Part shown: piece after piece, positions 9,951 to 20,890 of the stretch | How the letters are laid out: each line of letters opens with the position of its first letter | Position numbering within the stretch: position 1 is the first letter of the stretch | Assembly (NCBI RefSeq): GCF_905147365.1 | Contig: NC_056428.1 | Coordinates: forward strand, 23,714,001-23,778,000 | Reading direction: 5' to 3' | DNA: 64,000 nt | Origin: Aricia agestis | Lineage: Eukaryota > Arthropoda > Insecta > Lepidoptera > Lycaenidae | Program-made: the position numbers and the translations under genes | The notes under the pieces: generated by a model | What the model was told of the DNA's origin: nothing | Seen by the model: only the letters and a program-made list of their open reading frames with translations | Databases searched by the model: none

Positions 9951-10767
9951 CAGAAACGGCTGGTTTTAGAATGTCGTGTGCTTATTTTGTAGGTTTGAGA
10001 ATAGGCCAACATCTCTTTTCCATTTTCCAATAAACGTGGTAGTTAATTACAATTACTATACAGTGAAGGTTTAAATCGCACTTATGGAATTTTCTGAGAT
10101 TGCATTGAATTGACAGATTTGCACCCCGCGGTGGTTTTTTTTAGAGAAGGCGGTCGCTGTAGCTCTGACGTCACTGCGACCCATGAGGATCTATCGTGGT
10201 TGCTCTACCTGATCAAATTTTGAATGGATCATCAAGCATCACTTTGTCACGTTACTAAGCTAAATCTTACACGCGTAAATAATTATTTTGTTCAAACTCA
10301 AGGCATCATGATTAAGATGTAAAAACGAAGAGGAGATAATAAACGTATTCAGGGATGGCCAAACTTTTTCACATCTACATAACATTTTCGCCGGAAACTT
10401 TTTGCGGCATTAGCTCCGTCCTTTTTTACTCAAACAAAAACCGTTCGGTCATAGTACTAATGTCGCAAAAATTTTTACACTTTAAAACGTGCCGGGAATC
10501 GCTTTTGTTATCCGTGCATTTTATTTCGTAATAACCGTGGGGAAAATCTGAAATATTGAAAAATGGCGAGTTTCTCTAAATTTTGGTTAGGAAATTCGTA
10601 TAACAAATAAATAATAGCCATCTTCCTGCCGTTGAAATCACTTTAACGGCATGTGTGATGATGTGGTACACACACAAACACACTTTGGCATTTATAATAT
10701 TATTCGGATAACTCATAACACTAACATACTAATTACTAAATAATTCATAATATTATTATTAATATAC
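9951..10767. other. Unannotated spacer
   Basis: A GC-richer patch near 10120-10200 stands out (CACCCCGCGGTGG, CTGACGTCACTGCGACCC). CAGGGATGGCCAAAC at 10350 looks like an hAT terminus, but I found no partner. Otherwise nothing recognised. Confidence 0.4.
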
Positions 10768-10945
10768 TAGCTGTCCTGGCGAACGTTGTTTGGCCATATA
10801 AATAATTTTTGGTATGAAAAATAGATGTTGGCCGATCCTCAGACCTACTCAATATGCTCACTAAATTTCATGAGAATCGGTCCCGTTTCGGAGGAGTACG
10901 GGAACGAACATTGTGACACGAGAATTTTATATATAAGATTTTGTT
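10768..10945 (+). repeat. Retroelement tail (CTAGCTGTCCTGGCGAACGT family)
   Basis: Runs from ACTAGCTGTCCTGGCGAACG through AGATGTTGGCCGATCCTCAG and CGGAGGAGTACGGGAACGAA to GAATTTTATATATAAGATTT. I recognise this as a common lepidopteran interspersed repeat. One copy in this window. Confidence 0.6.
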
Positions 10946-11714
10946 GCTACTAAGTATTGTCTTCTTTGTTGGGAACTTCTAAAATACAATAAACAAAATA
11001 TATTTTCAAAATGATGTTTTACGCAGTCGGGCTACTTATTAATTTATTTAATCTTAATGTACCGTAAAAAGAGTCATTTTAATCGAACAACGCTATGTGG
11101 CGCCCGAAATAGTGATAAATTGGAGAGTCGACAAAATTGTGCCGCAATTGTTCTACAATTACCGACGCTCAACGATTCGCTTTTGGTGTTCCAATAACGA
11201 CAGGTGTGAAACCGACAGTTGTGATCGTTTTTACAGAATCAATGAAATTGCATTGATTTTATTATAATGCACATTTAAGAGGGCGAATAATGCAAAAAGT
11301 AAAACATCATTCTACTCTATCTACTACTTAAAAACAAAAACAAACGATGGTGAAAAAGAACGACGCGGAATCAGCGCCCAGTTAGTTTTATAAGCTTGCT
11401 CTTGCATAGCTTTTTGCTGGCTTTGAGCACGGCGACCGAATCAAGAAATTCCGTAACGAAATAACCTAACACCTCACCCACTCCGACCGACACAGCGATG
11501 CGGCGTTGCCCCATTTTGTGTTTCTTTTGTATCGAGAAAATTTTAAGATATCGTGTTTTCTCTAATACAAACCCTCGCAAAATATGATGTACTTAGTATC
11601 TATGTTTAAAAAATGAAACAATTCGTAGCTTATAAATTAGTATAAAAATGAATTATAAAAGCATCAATTTTGCTTTAGTCGCCCTCATAATATTTGCTTG
11701 AAAAGGTTTGCCTA
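10946..11714. other. Unannotated spacer
   Basis: Less AT-rich than its neighbours around 11080-11230 and 11370-11510. No supported gene, splice-flanked frame or repeat. Confidence 0.4.
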
Positions 11715-11870
11715 GCACTGTTCCAGTAAAGCAAGTTGGGAGATATTATGTACTACGAACACACTTGGGCAATATAAACTTCTGCGAAGCTGGCATGGTT
11801 CATGGTTTCATTGGTTCTGCCATTGTCACCAAAACCGTCGTGAGAGACATTATAAATGTGGAATTAAAAT
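11715..11870 (+). mobile_element. Diverged 3' part of tRNA SINE family D
   Basis: Contains ACACACTTGGGCAATATAAA, CATGGTTTCATTGG and CATTGTCACCAAAACCG in the order of the intact family's tail. Head absent; strongly diverged. Confidence 0.45.
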
Positions 11871-12986
11871 TACAGAATTGGGCTACATCCGAGCCGTATG
11901 TAGACCGAATTTATTCATCAGAAACTGCGAAATTCCAAATATCCATTGCGCAATAAAACTTTTACCAATAAACAACTCAGATAAAATATATACAGAGCCA
12001 CCCAAAGAAAAATATAACTTTGAATATTTTAAGTTGCTACACGAATGTATATTGGTTACTTACCGGAAATGAAATACTGTCGATGCGCCGAACATTGCAG
12101 ATACTATATATAAATACAGTTTAAGGCAATAGAGCACCTTAGAAAAATTTCCCCTGCGAATCCGATCATGAAACGTGTAAAGTCGTATCTGATCGTAGCA
12201 CAAGCGAATAACGACCTTACATCTGTTTCGTAAGAGCTAAACTCCATTGTGACGAGCGAAAAGAAAATTTTATCCCCTTATTTTATGAAATATAAAGTTA
12301 AATATCGTAAAATATCATTTAATTTGTTGATAGGGTACTAAATAATACGCAAGCGTCTGTATATCATTGGAAAAAATGGGGATATTGCGGCCGAAGATTC
12401 CTTAGTGACGTTAGTATTTATATAAAAATCTATAAAGAAACGAATATCATAATATTGAGTTTTGTCCTACAAATGTTTAAATAACTTTGCCAAATCTCAA
12501 GTTTTTAGGCCTATAAAAATGCCAATGTCTTGCAGCTAGACAGTTCAAGACTGGTTTCTATAAGCTTTTTAAGCCCGCCCATTTATGCCGAAGCTTTTTA
12601 ATCGCAAGGAGTCAAATAATGTAGAAGGCGAGGTGATATAAAATCAATAACGATTATTTACTCATTGGAAGTCTTCATTTAAAATACCGCAGATGTGGTT
12701 TGTTCTAATATTGATAAGTAACACAGGATGTTAAAAATTAATACGCTTAGATATTTTAACTTTTATACCAACTTTATATAAAAACATTTTGTACTTACTT
12801 ATACTTAATATTTTAAAACAATTTTAGGGTAAAAAACGTTATTTACAATAATTAGTGATTTAGAAGTTTTTCACGACTTTCACGGCAACTTTGCTCTATA
12901 TTGCTGGTGGGCGTGAATTTCAATTTAAATTCACGCGGGTCAGTGATAAAGACCCGGCGGGCCGCAGGTTGAGTATAGCTGAGTTA
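11871..12986. other. Unannotated spacer, about 1.1 kb
   Basis: AT-rich; short frames have no recognisable domain. GGGCGTGAATTTCAATTTAAATTCACGC near 12909 contains a small palindrome (GCGTGAATTT / AAATTCACGC). Confidence 0.4.
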
Positions 12987-13119
12987 GGGTCAATTTAGAC
13001 TGCAACGCGACGCTTTTCCGCACTGAATTGACAGATTTCAATTGCGTGAGATGTCTAGCAAATCTGTGAAATCCATACAGAAATGCATTTACGCGTCGCA
13101 TTGCGGTCTGAATTGACCC
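12987..13119. mobile_element. MITE family F, copy 2
   Basis: Termini GGGTCAATTTAGACTGCAAC and TTGCGGTCTGAATTGACCC. Flanks TTA (12984-12986) and TTG (13120-13122), a slightly decayed TTA duplication. 133 bp, about 20 bp shorter than the other copies through a gap after the left arm. Confidence 0.85.
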
Positions 13120-13287
13120 TTGAGGCCTGTATTCACTTTGATTAGTGATAAGTACCGGGGATTATTGCAGGTGATTAGTAAATCTGAAGAAAGTAAGTGT
13201 GGACAGCGACTGATTAGTTTACACTCTGGAGTTAAGGTTGAATTTGTTATGTTCAATTTTTGTGACATTGGTGACCCTGTCGTGGTA

Positions 13288-13307
13288 ATGATGATGATGA
13301 TGATGAA
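13288..13307. repeat. ATG/GAT trinucleotide run
   Basis: About six tandem GAT units. They generate histidine or methionine runs in short frames, which are not genes. Confidence 0.85.
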
Positions 13308-13384
13308 TGTAATTTGCATAGTAGCATATAATGCTTTCAGTTCTTAAAACAGCGCCTAAACCCCCAAACTTGTATCTATAAGGA

Positions 13385-13732
13385 ATTCGGAGTTCTCTTA
13401 GTATCTTCGGAACCATAGTATACCTTGGTGCAAAATCTTACGTTTTGGTATCATATGCTTAGGATGCTTCTCATAAAATCAAAATCACTATACGTTTCCA
13501 TATAAATTTCGAGGAGTTCCCTCGATTACTCATAGTTCCCATCATCAGGCCACCACTTTTGTGAAAATGGGACCAAATTGGAGTGAAACCTTATACAACA
13601 AAACAAAAATTTCGAAAATTGGTTCACAAACGGCGGAGTAGTCGTTGAACATACACAAATAAAAAATAAAAAAAATACATCCACAGCCGAACATAATTGT
13701 AATCTCCTCCTTTTTGGAAGTCGGTTAAAAAA
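13385..13732 (+). repeat. Retroelement tail ending GAAGTCGGTTAAAAA
   Basis: The right end reads AATCTCCTCCTTTTTGGAAG plus TCGGTTAAAAA, preceded by ATTGGTTCACAAACGGCGGA. Similar ends occur at 38800-38967 and 51023-51372. Typical 3' region of a non-LTR retroelement; the 5' boundary is uncertain. Confidence 0.5.
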
Positions 13733-14272
13733 ATAACACCCTATTTTTTTGGTTAAATGGACTCTCCTAATGATACCTAAGGCCTAAAAAAATTGGCCGG
13801 TAATTGCACTCTGTATTTATAGTATAACATTATAGTTTACGCCTGGGTTTATTGTTGTTATTCCAAGTATTCCGAAGTTGTACACTACGTTCTAACTCCT
13901 TTGCGTTTAAAACTTTAATAACTATTTTGATTAAGTCTTGAATTTGATACCAGCAGGATGTTATTCGTGGTGCAATATTGTACATGACTCAGGAGTCAGG
14001 TAATAATTGAAGACGGTAGTGGGAGAAGCAGGTAAGGAACAGTTTAAAAAATTGTCTTTTTTACATAAATAAAGGCTTTGGGGCTGGAAAAAATATTTTA
14101 AATAAAAAACTGTGTTTCACGTGTAGATGTGCTAAAGGGTGAAGTAGGTAAGTTACAGGGTTTGTTATAATTTTAAGGGAAAAATGATTAATTGTCCTTA
14201 TGTTATAAAACGTCTATAATTATGGTGCTCTGTGTTAAGAATTTAAGTAAAATAAAAGTTTTGTTCCTACGC
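13733..14272. other. Spacer with a motif shared with 34360-34690
   Basis: AGTGGGAGAAGCAGGTAAGG and TACATAAATAAAGGCT (14018-14080) resemble motifs at 34360-34380 and 34660-34680. Otherwise nothing recognised. Confidence 0.35.
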
Positions 14273-14426
14273 CTACTCTCCCAACGTCTTGTGAATTTCC
14301 TATTCTCCCACCGTCTTATAAATTTCCTACTCTCCCACCGTCTTGTGAATTTCCTACTCTCCTACCGTCTTGTGAATTTCCTACTCTCACACCGTCTGAT
14401 GAATTTCCTACTCTCACACCGTCTTA
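14273..14426. repeat. 27-bp minisatellite, about 5.7 units
   Basis: The unit is CTACTCTCCC plus ACCGTCTTGTGAATTTC with single-base variants. Because 27 is divisible by three, it keeps an open frame of nine-residue repeats (SHRLVNFLL type). There is no start context, splice signal or known domain, so I treat the frame as a by-product. Confidence 0.9.
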
Positions 14427-14470
14427 CGATTTGATCAGGTCATATTATATTTTTCACCAACGCCACTAAA

Positions 14471-14640
14471 GATTTAGTGTCTAAACACACTAGGCCGAAA
14501 CAACGTGGCCGAAGTTCAGCATGATTATGCCTGCAATGTATTTTAAATTGCTGATGAGTATGACACACCATGCCGAAATTACGTCGCATTATTGTATGCG
14601 TAGCACATTGCTGACGTAGTCATGCCGAACTTAGGCCGCG
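14471..14640. mobile_element. Family I repeat, copy 1
   Basis: Begins GTGTCTAAACACACTAGGCC and contains CATGCCGAAATTACGTCGC, GTATGCGTAGCACATTGCTG and CATGCCGAACTTAGGCCGCG. The second copy is at 33810-33970. GGCCGAA at the left and TTAGGCC at the right suggest a decayed inverted terminus. Confidence 0.55.
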
Positions 14641-14711
14641 TAACTTCGATCTATAAGTAGATCCATAATAATGGATTTATGGAGAATAATGGATTGTATC
14701 TACATTATTAT

Positions 14712-14771
14712 AAAATTATCCCAAAATATTGTAAAAATATTAATATTTTTACAATATTTTGGGATAATTTT
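14712..14771. repeat. Perfect 60-bp palindrome
   Basis: Bases 14712-14741 (AAAATTATCCCAAAATATTG...) are an exact reverse complement of 14742-14771, with no loop. The flanks do not match, so the symmetry ends sharply. Confidence 0.95.
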
Positions 14772-15236
14772 TACAATAGTATATCTAGATAGCTATTGTA
14801 CTAATTTTCTAGAAGTTCGCTCTCAATACCTATACATTACCTACAAGTATAAAGTTCGTACAATACTAAACTACTAAGTACTAAGTACTAGTAACAGGTT
14901 TATCTCGGGACACTGTCTCCAACTCCTAACTAAATTCAGTTTTGACACAAATCAATAGTTCGTTACGGTACCGTGGCAAACATTCTATTTCAATGCAAAT
15001 TGTCGAACAAAAACTCCTTCAAAATTATTTAAGTATTAGAAAGGCACATTAAGAAACGAAAAAAACACAAAAATAAATAATAATTTTAATTATTGATCTT
15101 TCTAAATTAAATTTCTATAAGTAATATCAAAACACTACCAATTGAAATGATGCAGGACGAAAGAAGATGATAGATAGAGTGTGCTGAATTGGCTTTTTTG
15201 ACACAGGTTGTCTTCTTCATTATAGCCTCAGCCTTA
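14772..15236. other. Unannotated spacer
   Basis: AT-rich; a short CTAAGTACTAAGTACTAG repeat near 14873. Nothing else recognised. Confidence 0.4.
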
Positions 15237-15625
15237 GGCTGCGTTTCCACCAGATATGTGTAGAGAGGAATGTTTTTTTGAGAACCAATAGAATCGCTTC
15301 ATAGACGTGAGCTTGGCATGGCCCATGACATGCAAAGCGCGGTGTTGCTTTTTTTTATGCAATAAGGGGGGCAAACGAGCAAACGGGTCACCTGATGGAA
15401 AGCAACTACCGTTGCCCATGGACCCTCGCAGCATCAGAAGAGCTGCAGGTGCGTTGCCGGCCTTTTTAGTGGGAATAGGATAACAGGGGAGGGTAGGGTT
15501 GGGAAGGGAAGTGAATAGGGGAGGGTAAGGAAGGGAATAGGGTAAGGGATTGGGCCTCCGGTAAACTATGCTATTGGATCTTAAAAACACATTCCTTGCA
15601 ACACGTCTCTGGTGAAAACGCAGCC
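15237..15625. mobile_element. MITE (GGCTGCGTTTCCACCAG termini) split by a SINE
   Basis: The left arm GGCTGCGTTTCCACCAGATA and right arm CTCTGGTGAAAACGCAGCC are inverted, with AATGTGTTTTT-like sequence further in. TTA flanks both sides (15234-15236 and 15626-15628). The right arm is broken near 15568 by a family A SINE. The other copy is at 53227-53626. The TTA duplication suggests PIF/Harbinger. Confidence 0.85.
15349..15568 (-). mobile_element. SINE family A, 5'-truncated, inside a MITE
   Basis: Poly-T at 15349-15357, then the 3' half through two polypurine units, ending at GGGCCTCCGGTAAACT. The hairpin and 5' head are missing, as in 5'-truncated target-primed insertions. Confidence 0.85.
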
Positions 15626-15628
15626 TTA

Positions 15629-16245
15629 TCCTAAGTTTATTATAATATTATGTTTTAAAATTTTGATGATATTAAATAATATAATATACTTATTTATATA
15701 ATTATATATTTTTAATTATCGTGTTAAAAATATTGAAGTAATATATTTAAAGTTATTTGTAATACATAACTTGCCTAATAAAAAATCATAAATCCATCCG
15801 GAAAAACTTTTACAACGTTAGAGTGCCTATCAAAAGCTAGTCAATAAAGTTGGAATCGAGCGCAGCAGATATTCCAAAAGGCAACCATGCATGAAAATCT
15901 AAAATCGTCGATATTCGAAGTTTAAAACTATTTTGGGTCAGCGGTAATCGTATAATAGCCGCGTTAAGCTGCTACACAATATCTGTAATTCTGTACTAAT
16001 CGAAGGCTGGGCTTGGCTCGGTCTGGCGCGCCATGTGCCAACTGGAGCAACCATTACATTGCACAGGCCTGTAGGCCTCAAAAATACGTCTTTGTCAATG
16101 GTAGATTGTTGAAACGATAACTTCCAAAGAAGAAGTATAATAAAAGAAGACGTAGAAGCCAAAACGCACATTAACATCAGTAAACACATATTATTATTAT
16201 TTACAAATCCTCTTATCAATTCACAGTTTCATCTATTGTACTTAA
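15629..16245. other. Spacer with a minus-strand frame of unknown meaning
   Basis: 15640-15730 is very AT-rich. On the minus strand an ATG-started frame of about 83 codons (stop at 15938) begins with a hydrophobic stretch and ends in a tryptophan- and proline-containing tail. I recognise no family, so it is not called as a gene. Confidence 0.3.
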
Positions 16246-16611
16246 CTTTACGCCTCCGTGGTCTATTGGTATGGAGCGCGGCTCTTGACTTGGAGGTCGT
16301 GGGTTCGATTCCCGCGTTGGAAACATGTTATTTCCAAGTTTGGTTAGGACAATGCAGGCTGATCACCTGATTGTCTGACAAGTAAGATGATCCATGCGTC
16401 AGATGGGCATGTAAAAAAAAAGTCGGTCCTGCGTTTGATCTCTCGCCAGTCGTGTCGGTCTTCCGTCCCACTGGGTTATGAGAGTAAAGGAATAGAGAGC
16501 GCTCTTGTGTACTGCGCACGTACTTGGGCATTATAAAATTACTCCTGCGTAGCTGGCCTGGTTTCAATGAAACCGGCCACCGTCACCGAAACCGGTGTGG
16601 GAGCTATTATA
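16246..16611 (+). mobile_element. tRNA-derived SINE family D, full length with target duplication
   Basis: The tRNA-like head is CGCCTCCGTGGTCTATTGGT (A-box region) and GTCGTGGGTTCGATTCCC (B-box). The body holds GCAGGCTGATCACCTGATTG and GTTTCAATGAAACCGGCC, and the end is GGGAGCTATTAT. ATTGTACTTAA occurs on both sides (16235-16245 and 16612-16622), a target duplication consistent with retroposition. A few bases (CTTTA) lie between the left duplicate and the head. Confidence 0.9.
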
Positions 16612-16622
16612 ATTGTACTTAA

Positions 16623-17227
16623 TACTTATATTCGCTACACCAATTAAGGTACCGCCTTGATAATTTGGCTGCAGCGATATAGATTTTTCTCAACAATGAC
16701 TAAAGCTAAGAAATTAAAGTTCATTGTCAGTATTCATCATGTCTTTAACTTTGAACTACACATAGCATAACACGATTGGTCAACTTTTATAACACATAAT
16801 AATTAATCAAAAAGACCTCTATAAAAACAGGGATTCTAATTTTGCCAACAGAGGAGAGTAATTTAAGCTTCCAAAATTTGTACATAGATTAGTTAAAGCA
16901 TACACTATAATTTGCCCATAGCTTATATGAAATATATGTATATATTGTTACCTATGATGCCGTTTTCCGCCTCCGCGCCGTCGCGTCGCGTCGAGGAGAA
17001 AAAATAGTATACGCACCATGAGCAGGAAATAAGGAAATAAAATTATGCCCTATGTGCGTAATTATCGTCATCACATTTTTTAAATCGATAGAAAAATAAA
17101 GTTAAGTACATAAAAATATGTTCTAAGTTTTCCGCTAACCATAGACTAAATCAAAATTTTAAATACGAGCGACAACAGATCTTACCATGTACTTAGTTGA
17201 AATTCAATTATTCGTACAATTTATAAA
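16623..17227. other. Unannotated spacer
   Basis: AT-rich with one GC-rich patch at 16966-17004 (CCGCCTCCGCGCCGTCGCGT). No gene or known repeat. Confidence 0.4.
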
Positions 17228-17505
17228 ATAATAATAATAATATCTTTATTTCAGGCCAAATAGCCCATATTGTAGCCTAACAGTTACAGAAGATAATTAA
17301 ATATTATGATATTAAAAATGTACCTACTGACTACAAGATACTCGCAACTCCGATGCACCTGAATTTTTTAAATTTTTTGCGACCAAAACTGTCCTATGTC
17401 ATTCCCTGTCTCTAGAAGCATCTTCATACCAAATTTCATCTAATTCGATTCAGCCGTTTGAGCGTGAAGAGGTAACGGTAGCCACATGCACTTTTGTATC
17501 AATAA
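17228..17505 (-). repeat. LINE 3' tail (minus) abutting family H fragment
   Basis: On the minus strand, CTGAAATAAAGATATTATTA with (ATT)n at 17228-17255 looks like a non-LTR 3' end with an AATAAA-like signal. From about 17340 a diverged family H copy follows (CATACCAAATTTCATCTAAT, TTCAGCCGTTTGAGCGTGAA). Confidence 0.5.
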
Positions 17506-17990
17506 AATATATTACAAACAATTAATAGAAAAGAAAAAGCAAAGATGGCAAAAAGAGAAATAATTAAAAAATAATACTGATGGGTGGATATATTCAAATC
17601 TAATGAAATTCTAAATTAAGTACTAATTTAGATAGATATTCAAATCTAAATCTTATTCGTCCGAAATGGCCACTAGTCAATTTGATTAAGCCTGAAATAT
17701 TCCATCACTAGGTGTTCTCACGTCCATCGTGAAATATCCATATTAAGGTAGTTCGGCTAATCTGGTAAATTGATTTGCCAATCACAGCTTTACCTCAGTT
17801 ATAATAGCTTTTATTTATTCGTCGACCAGGTTATATCTAACTCCGGGACAGATTAGTTGGTTAGATGTTGGAATAAAAAGATACTAGGTAGTAGGATTGT
17901 CGGCTCGTACCGAAAACTGATCAGCTTAGTCGATTATTTAAAAAGTCGAACGACGCAGAATTACCTATAAGGCTGGTAGAGCGGAAAAAA
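17506..17990. other. Unannotated spacer
   Basis: AT-rich, with ATATTCAAATCTAA present twice (17589 and 17636). No gene. Confidence 0.4.
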
Positions 17991-18164
17991 TCGGCCAAGT
18001 GCAAGTCGGACTCGCGCATGAAGGGTTCCGTACCGTTATAGAGCAAAAATTGGCCAAAAATTGTGTTTTTTGTAAGGGAAGGGAATAGTTGAGGGTAGGG
18101 AAGGGAATAGTTGAGGGTAGGGAAGGGAATAGGGTAGGGGTTAGGGGATTGGGCCTCCGGTAGA
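17991..18164 (-). mobile_element. Chimeric junction: family B end fused to SINE A middle
   Basis: 17991-18074 is the family B terminus (GGCCAAGTGCAAGTCGGACT ... GTGTTTTTTGTA). At 18075 it passes directly into the polypurine middle of SINE A (AAGGGAAGGGAATAG...), which ends at TTGGGCCTCCGGTA. Both partners are broken exactly at the junction. Confidence 0.75.
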
Positions 18165-18361
18165 ATCTATTATCTAGATCACGGAATAGGTAAATAATAC
18201 ATTATTCGAAATATGTCAAAGTTTACTAGCTATAAAGTTAAAAAGCTATAAAGTTTGCTTTTCATATAATTTGGCAACACACGCGACTAAAAATCCTGAG
18301 TTCGCTTAGTTTTATTTAGAAGCTTTATAGCGACTCTAATTATGCATTAGGGTGCGCGATA

Positions 18362-18506
18362 TTATATATTTTGCTCATTTAGAGCGTAGTTGGTATATTT
18401 TGCTCAATTTCGGCATGGCTGGTATATTTTGCTCATTTAGAGAGTAGTTGGTATATTTTGCTCAATTTCGGCATGGCTGGTATATTTTGCTCATTTTCAG
18501 CGTAGT
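18362..18506. repeat. 29-bp minisatellite with alternating A/B units
   Basis: Five units in the order A-B-A-B-A. A is GGTATATTTTGCTCATTTAG with AG(C/A)GTAGTT; B is GGTATATTTTGCTCAATTTC with GGCATGGCT. The effective period is 58 bp. Confidence 0.9.
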
Positions 18507-19611
18507 TAGTTGGCAGGAGCGGTTTTCGGTAATCAGATAACTTTGTACGTAAGAAATAACAATTTTATATACCAATAAACATCTTTATTAATGGACCAAT
18601 AAAGTTTTATGAATTTTCCATACTGATACAACTGTCCATATTTTACCGAAAGACACAATTCTACAATTCTTTTCTTGAAGTTGATCTAGCAGTAATATTT
18701 ATCGATAAATTATTATTTGAATTGTTCTTGATATAAGTAATATATTATTTGAAATTTATTTTTACTTCTCTACAACTTTAATAAGATTATGTACTCACAT
18801 GATAAAATGTTTTTAGTTTTTATTAATTATTAGTACCAATAAAACTCTTTATTCTTCAAAGGTTTTACTATAATAAACTGCTAAAACTAAAAGTTCCTCC
18901 ATGTTTAAAATAATGCACGATTTTATTCGCTTTTCCCTTATCTGGGGTTATTTATGTTTTTGTGTTTAAGTTTTTAACTTGGAATTACTGAGCTGAATTC
19001 CCTGGCGTTAATGTGTTGCAAGAAAAACCATTTAAAGTGTGTCGAGTTTACAATTTAATTTGTTAAATTAATTAAATCCTTGTGATCTAATAGCTCTCAG
19101 GCGCTTAGATGTTTTATTGAAGTTGTGTATGTTATTTGTTTTGTATGTTTTTAAAATAGAATAAAAAATAATAGGTAATTTCCGAAAATCTGTTCCGCAG
19201 TTTGTAGTTATTTCGCATTATTCAAAATTATAATTTTAGATTTTTATCTGCCACGAAATCTGACGTCATATTACATTATTCTTCTAAAACTTATATAGGT
19301 ACTAATTCATTTTAGATTAGCTATTTCTAAGTAGGAGCGTCCATTCAAAGGCTACGTCTTCGTATGAGCCCCAATAAAGTCTCCTTTGAGTTCAATACGT
19401 ATCCGGGATGGAAGATTAACAAGAGACCACAAAGAATTTAAAATTAAAAGTAAATTTTTAGACCGTACCAGCTTTATGGTGTAATGCTGTAATCTTCAAA
19501 GACTGTGACTTAATTATCATATCTGTGTCAGAGACTACAATCAACGGCGCGTGCGTCGTACATTTCCATCAATACTTATATTATGTCTATCTCTATAATA
19601 CTTACTTAATA
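18507..19611. other. Unannotated spacer, about 1.1 kb
   Basis: AT-rich single-copy-looking sequence. No gene, tandem repeat or known element. Confidence 0.4.
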
Positions 19612-19862
19612 TTAATATTATAAATGCGAAAGTGTATATGTCTGTCTGTCTGTTACCTCTTCACGTCCAAACCGCAGAACCAATTTTGATGACAATAAGT
19701 TTGGAGATAATTTGTGTCCCGGGAAAGGACATAGTATAATTTTTATCCCAGAAAAATGTAAGGGTCCCCTCGCGAATCGCGATACAAAATGAACTTTGGC
19801 ACTAAACAGACATACAGACATACAGACAGACAGACTCACTTGCGCATTTATAATATTAATAT
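19612..19862. mobile_element. Foldback copy of family H
   Basis: The left end TAATATTATAAATGCGAAAG and right end TGCGCATTTATAATATTA are the same terminus inverted. Both are followed inward by GTCTGTCTGT or its complement. The interior has TCCCGGGAAAGGACATAG. Same foldback architecture as 6499-7053. Confidence 0.7.
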
Positions 19863-20313
19863 GGATTTCCATGTTATCATCATCACAATCATTATTAAAT
19901 GTTTGCCCATTGTGGACATAGATATTATGTAATACGTATGTAAGTAATATGTAAGTATGTTTGGAGACCTTTATACTCTGCCAAACTTGTGATTACCTAA
20001 TTATCTTCGTCGTTTTCACTTAGGTAAAATAATATTATATAGGGTGTAAAAAGCTGTTCATTCAGCGCTGCTACTTTCACAGTGAACTCTCAACGACTCT
20101 CAACTCATACCAGGGTTGTTGCGGATCCCGATTTTTTCACATCCGCGGATGTGAATGCGGATGCGGATTTTGATGGGCTCACATCCGCGGATGCGGATGC
20201 GGATGTTTCGGATCCTATATAAATATACTATACTAGCGGGCCCGATGGACGACATCCCGTCATAATCATAACTCATATCTATGAAGTTTAAATCGTCAAA
20301 TTCGTAATAATTA

Positions 20314-20600
20314 GTGTTCCGTACCCAAAGGGTAAAAACGGCACCCTATTACTAAGACTTCGTTGTCTGTCCGTCTGTCTGTCTGTCTCCAGGCTGTAAC
20401 TCAAGAACGGCTATATCTAGAGTTCTGAAATTTTCACAAATTATGTATATCTGTTGCCGCTATAACAACAAATACTACAAATAAAATAAAGTTAATATTT
20501 AAGGGGGGCTCCCATACAAAAAACACAATTTGTCTACTTTCACTCTATACCGGTGTCCGGTACGGAACCCTTCGTGCGCGAGTCCGACTAGCACTTGGCC
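20314..20600 (+). mobile_element. Family B element inside the hAT-like element
   Basis: GTTCCGTACCCAAAGGGTAA, GTCTGTCCGTCTGTCTGTC, CAGGCTGTAACTCAAGAAC, then GGTACGGAACCCTTCG and CACTTGGCC. About 290 bp, with an internal deletion compared with 1984-2425. Confidence 0.75.
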
Positions 20601-20756
20601 GATTATTCTAAACGGTGGTAAGGAATTCTTAATTTTCCTAAGTAGCCACGATTTTTTAAACCGTATTGTAAATCTGAAACATTTTCGAACCTATTCATCA
20701 AGCCCCATACGGTCACGGGTGACCGAGATACAATAGACACAATAGTGTCTCGTTTT

Positions 20757-20890
20757 TCCACGATCGACGGGTTCAATAAAATACAAAAAAGCCATCAGAA
20801 TCGGTCCAGCCGTTTAGGAAGAGTTCAATTACAAACACACATACAGAAGATTTTTATAAATATTTGCCCCGGATTTGCACGGGTATAAAA
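20757..20890 (-). repeat. Retroelement tail fragment
   Basis: CATCAGAATCGGTCCAGCCG plus TTTAGGAAGAGTTC and ACACACATACAGAAG resemble tail sequences of family H type. A similar stretch lies at 21300-21400 (GCATCAAAATCCGTTGCGTA). Confidence 0.4.

Noticed and set aside
10350..10364. hAT terminus CAGGGATGGCCAAAC
   Set aside because: No inverted partner or 8-bp duplication found nearby.
14192..14434. Repeat protein of nine-residue units
   Set aside because: Explained by the 27-bp minisatellite; kept as a low-interest finding only.
15234..15590. 118-codon minus-strand frame
   Set aside because: It lies wholly across a SINE A copy and MITE arms; proline/leucine richness comes from the SINE polypyrimidine tract.
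16246..16325. tRNA gene on the plus strand
   Set aside because: Head of SINE D; the element has a target duplication and dispersed copies.
18362..18506. CRISPR-like repeat array
   Set aside because: Units are directly adjacent without unique spacers; it is a minisatellite in a eukaryotic genome.
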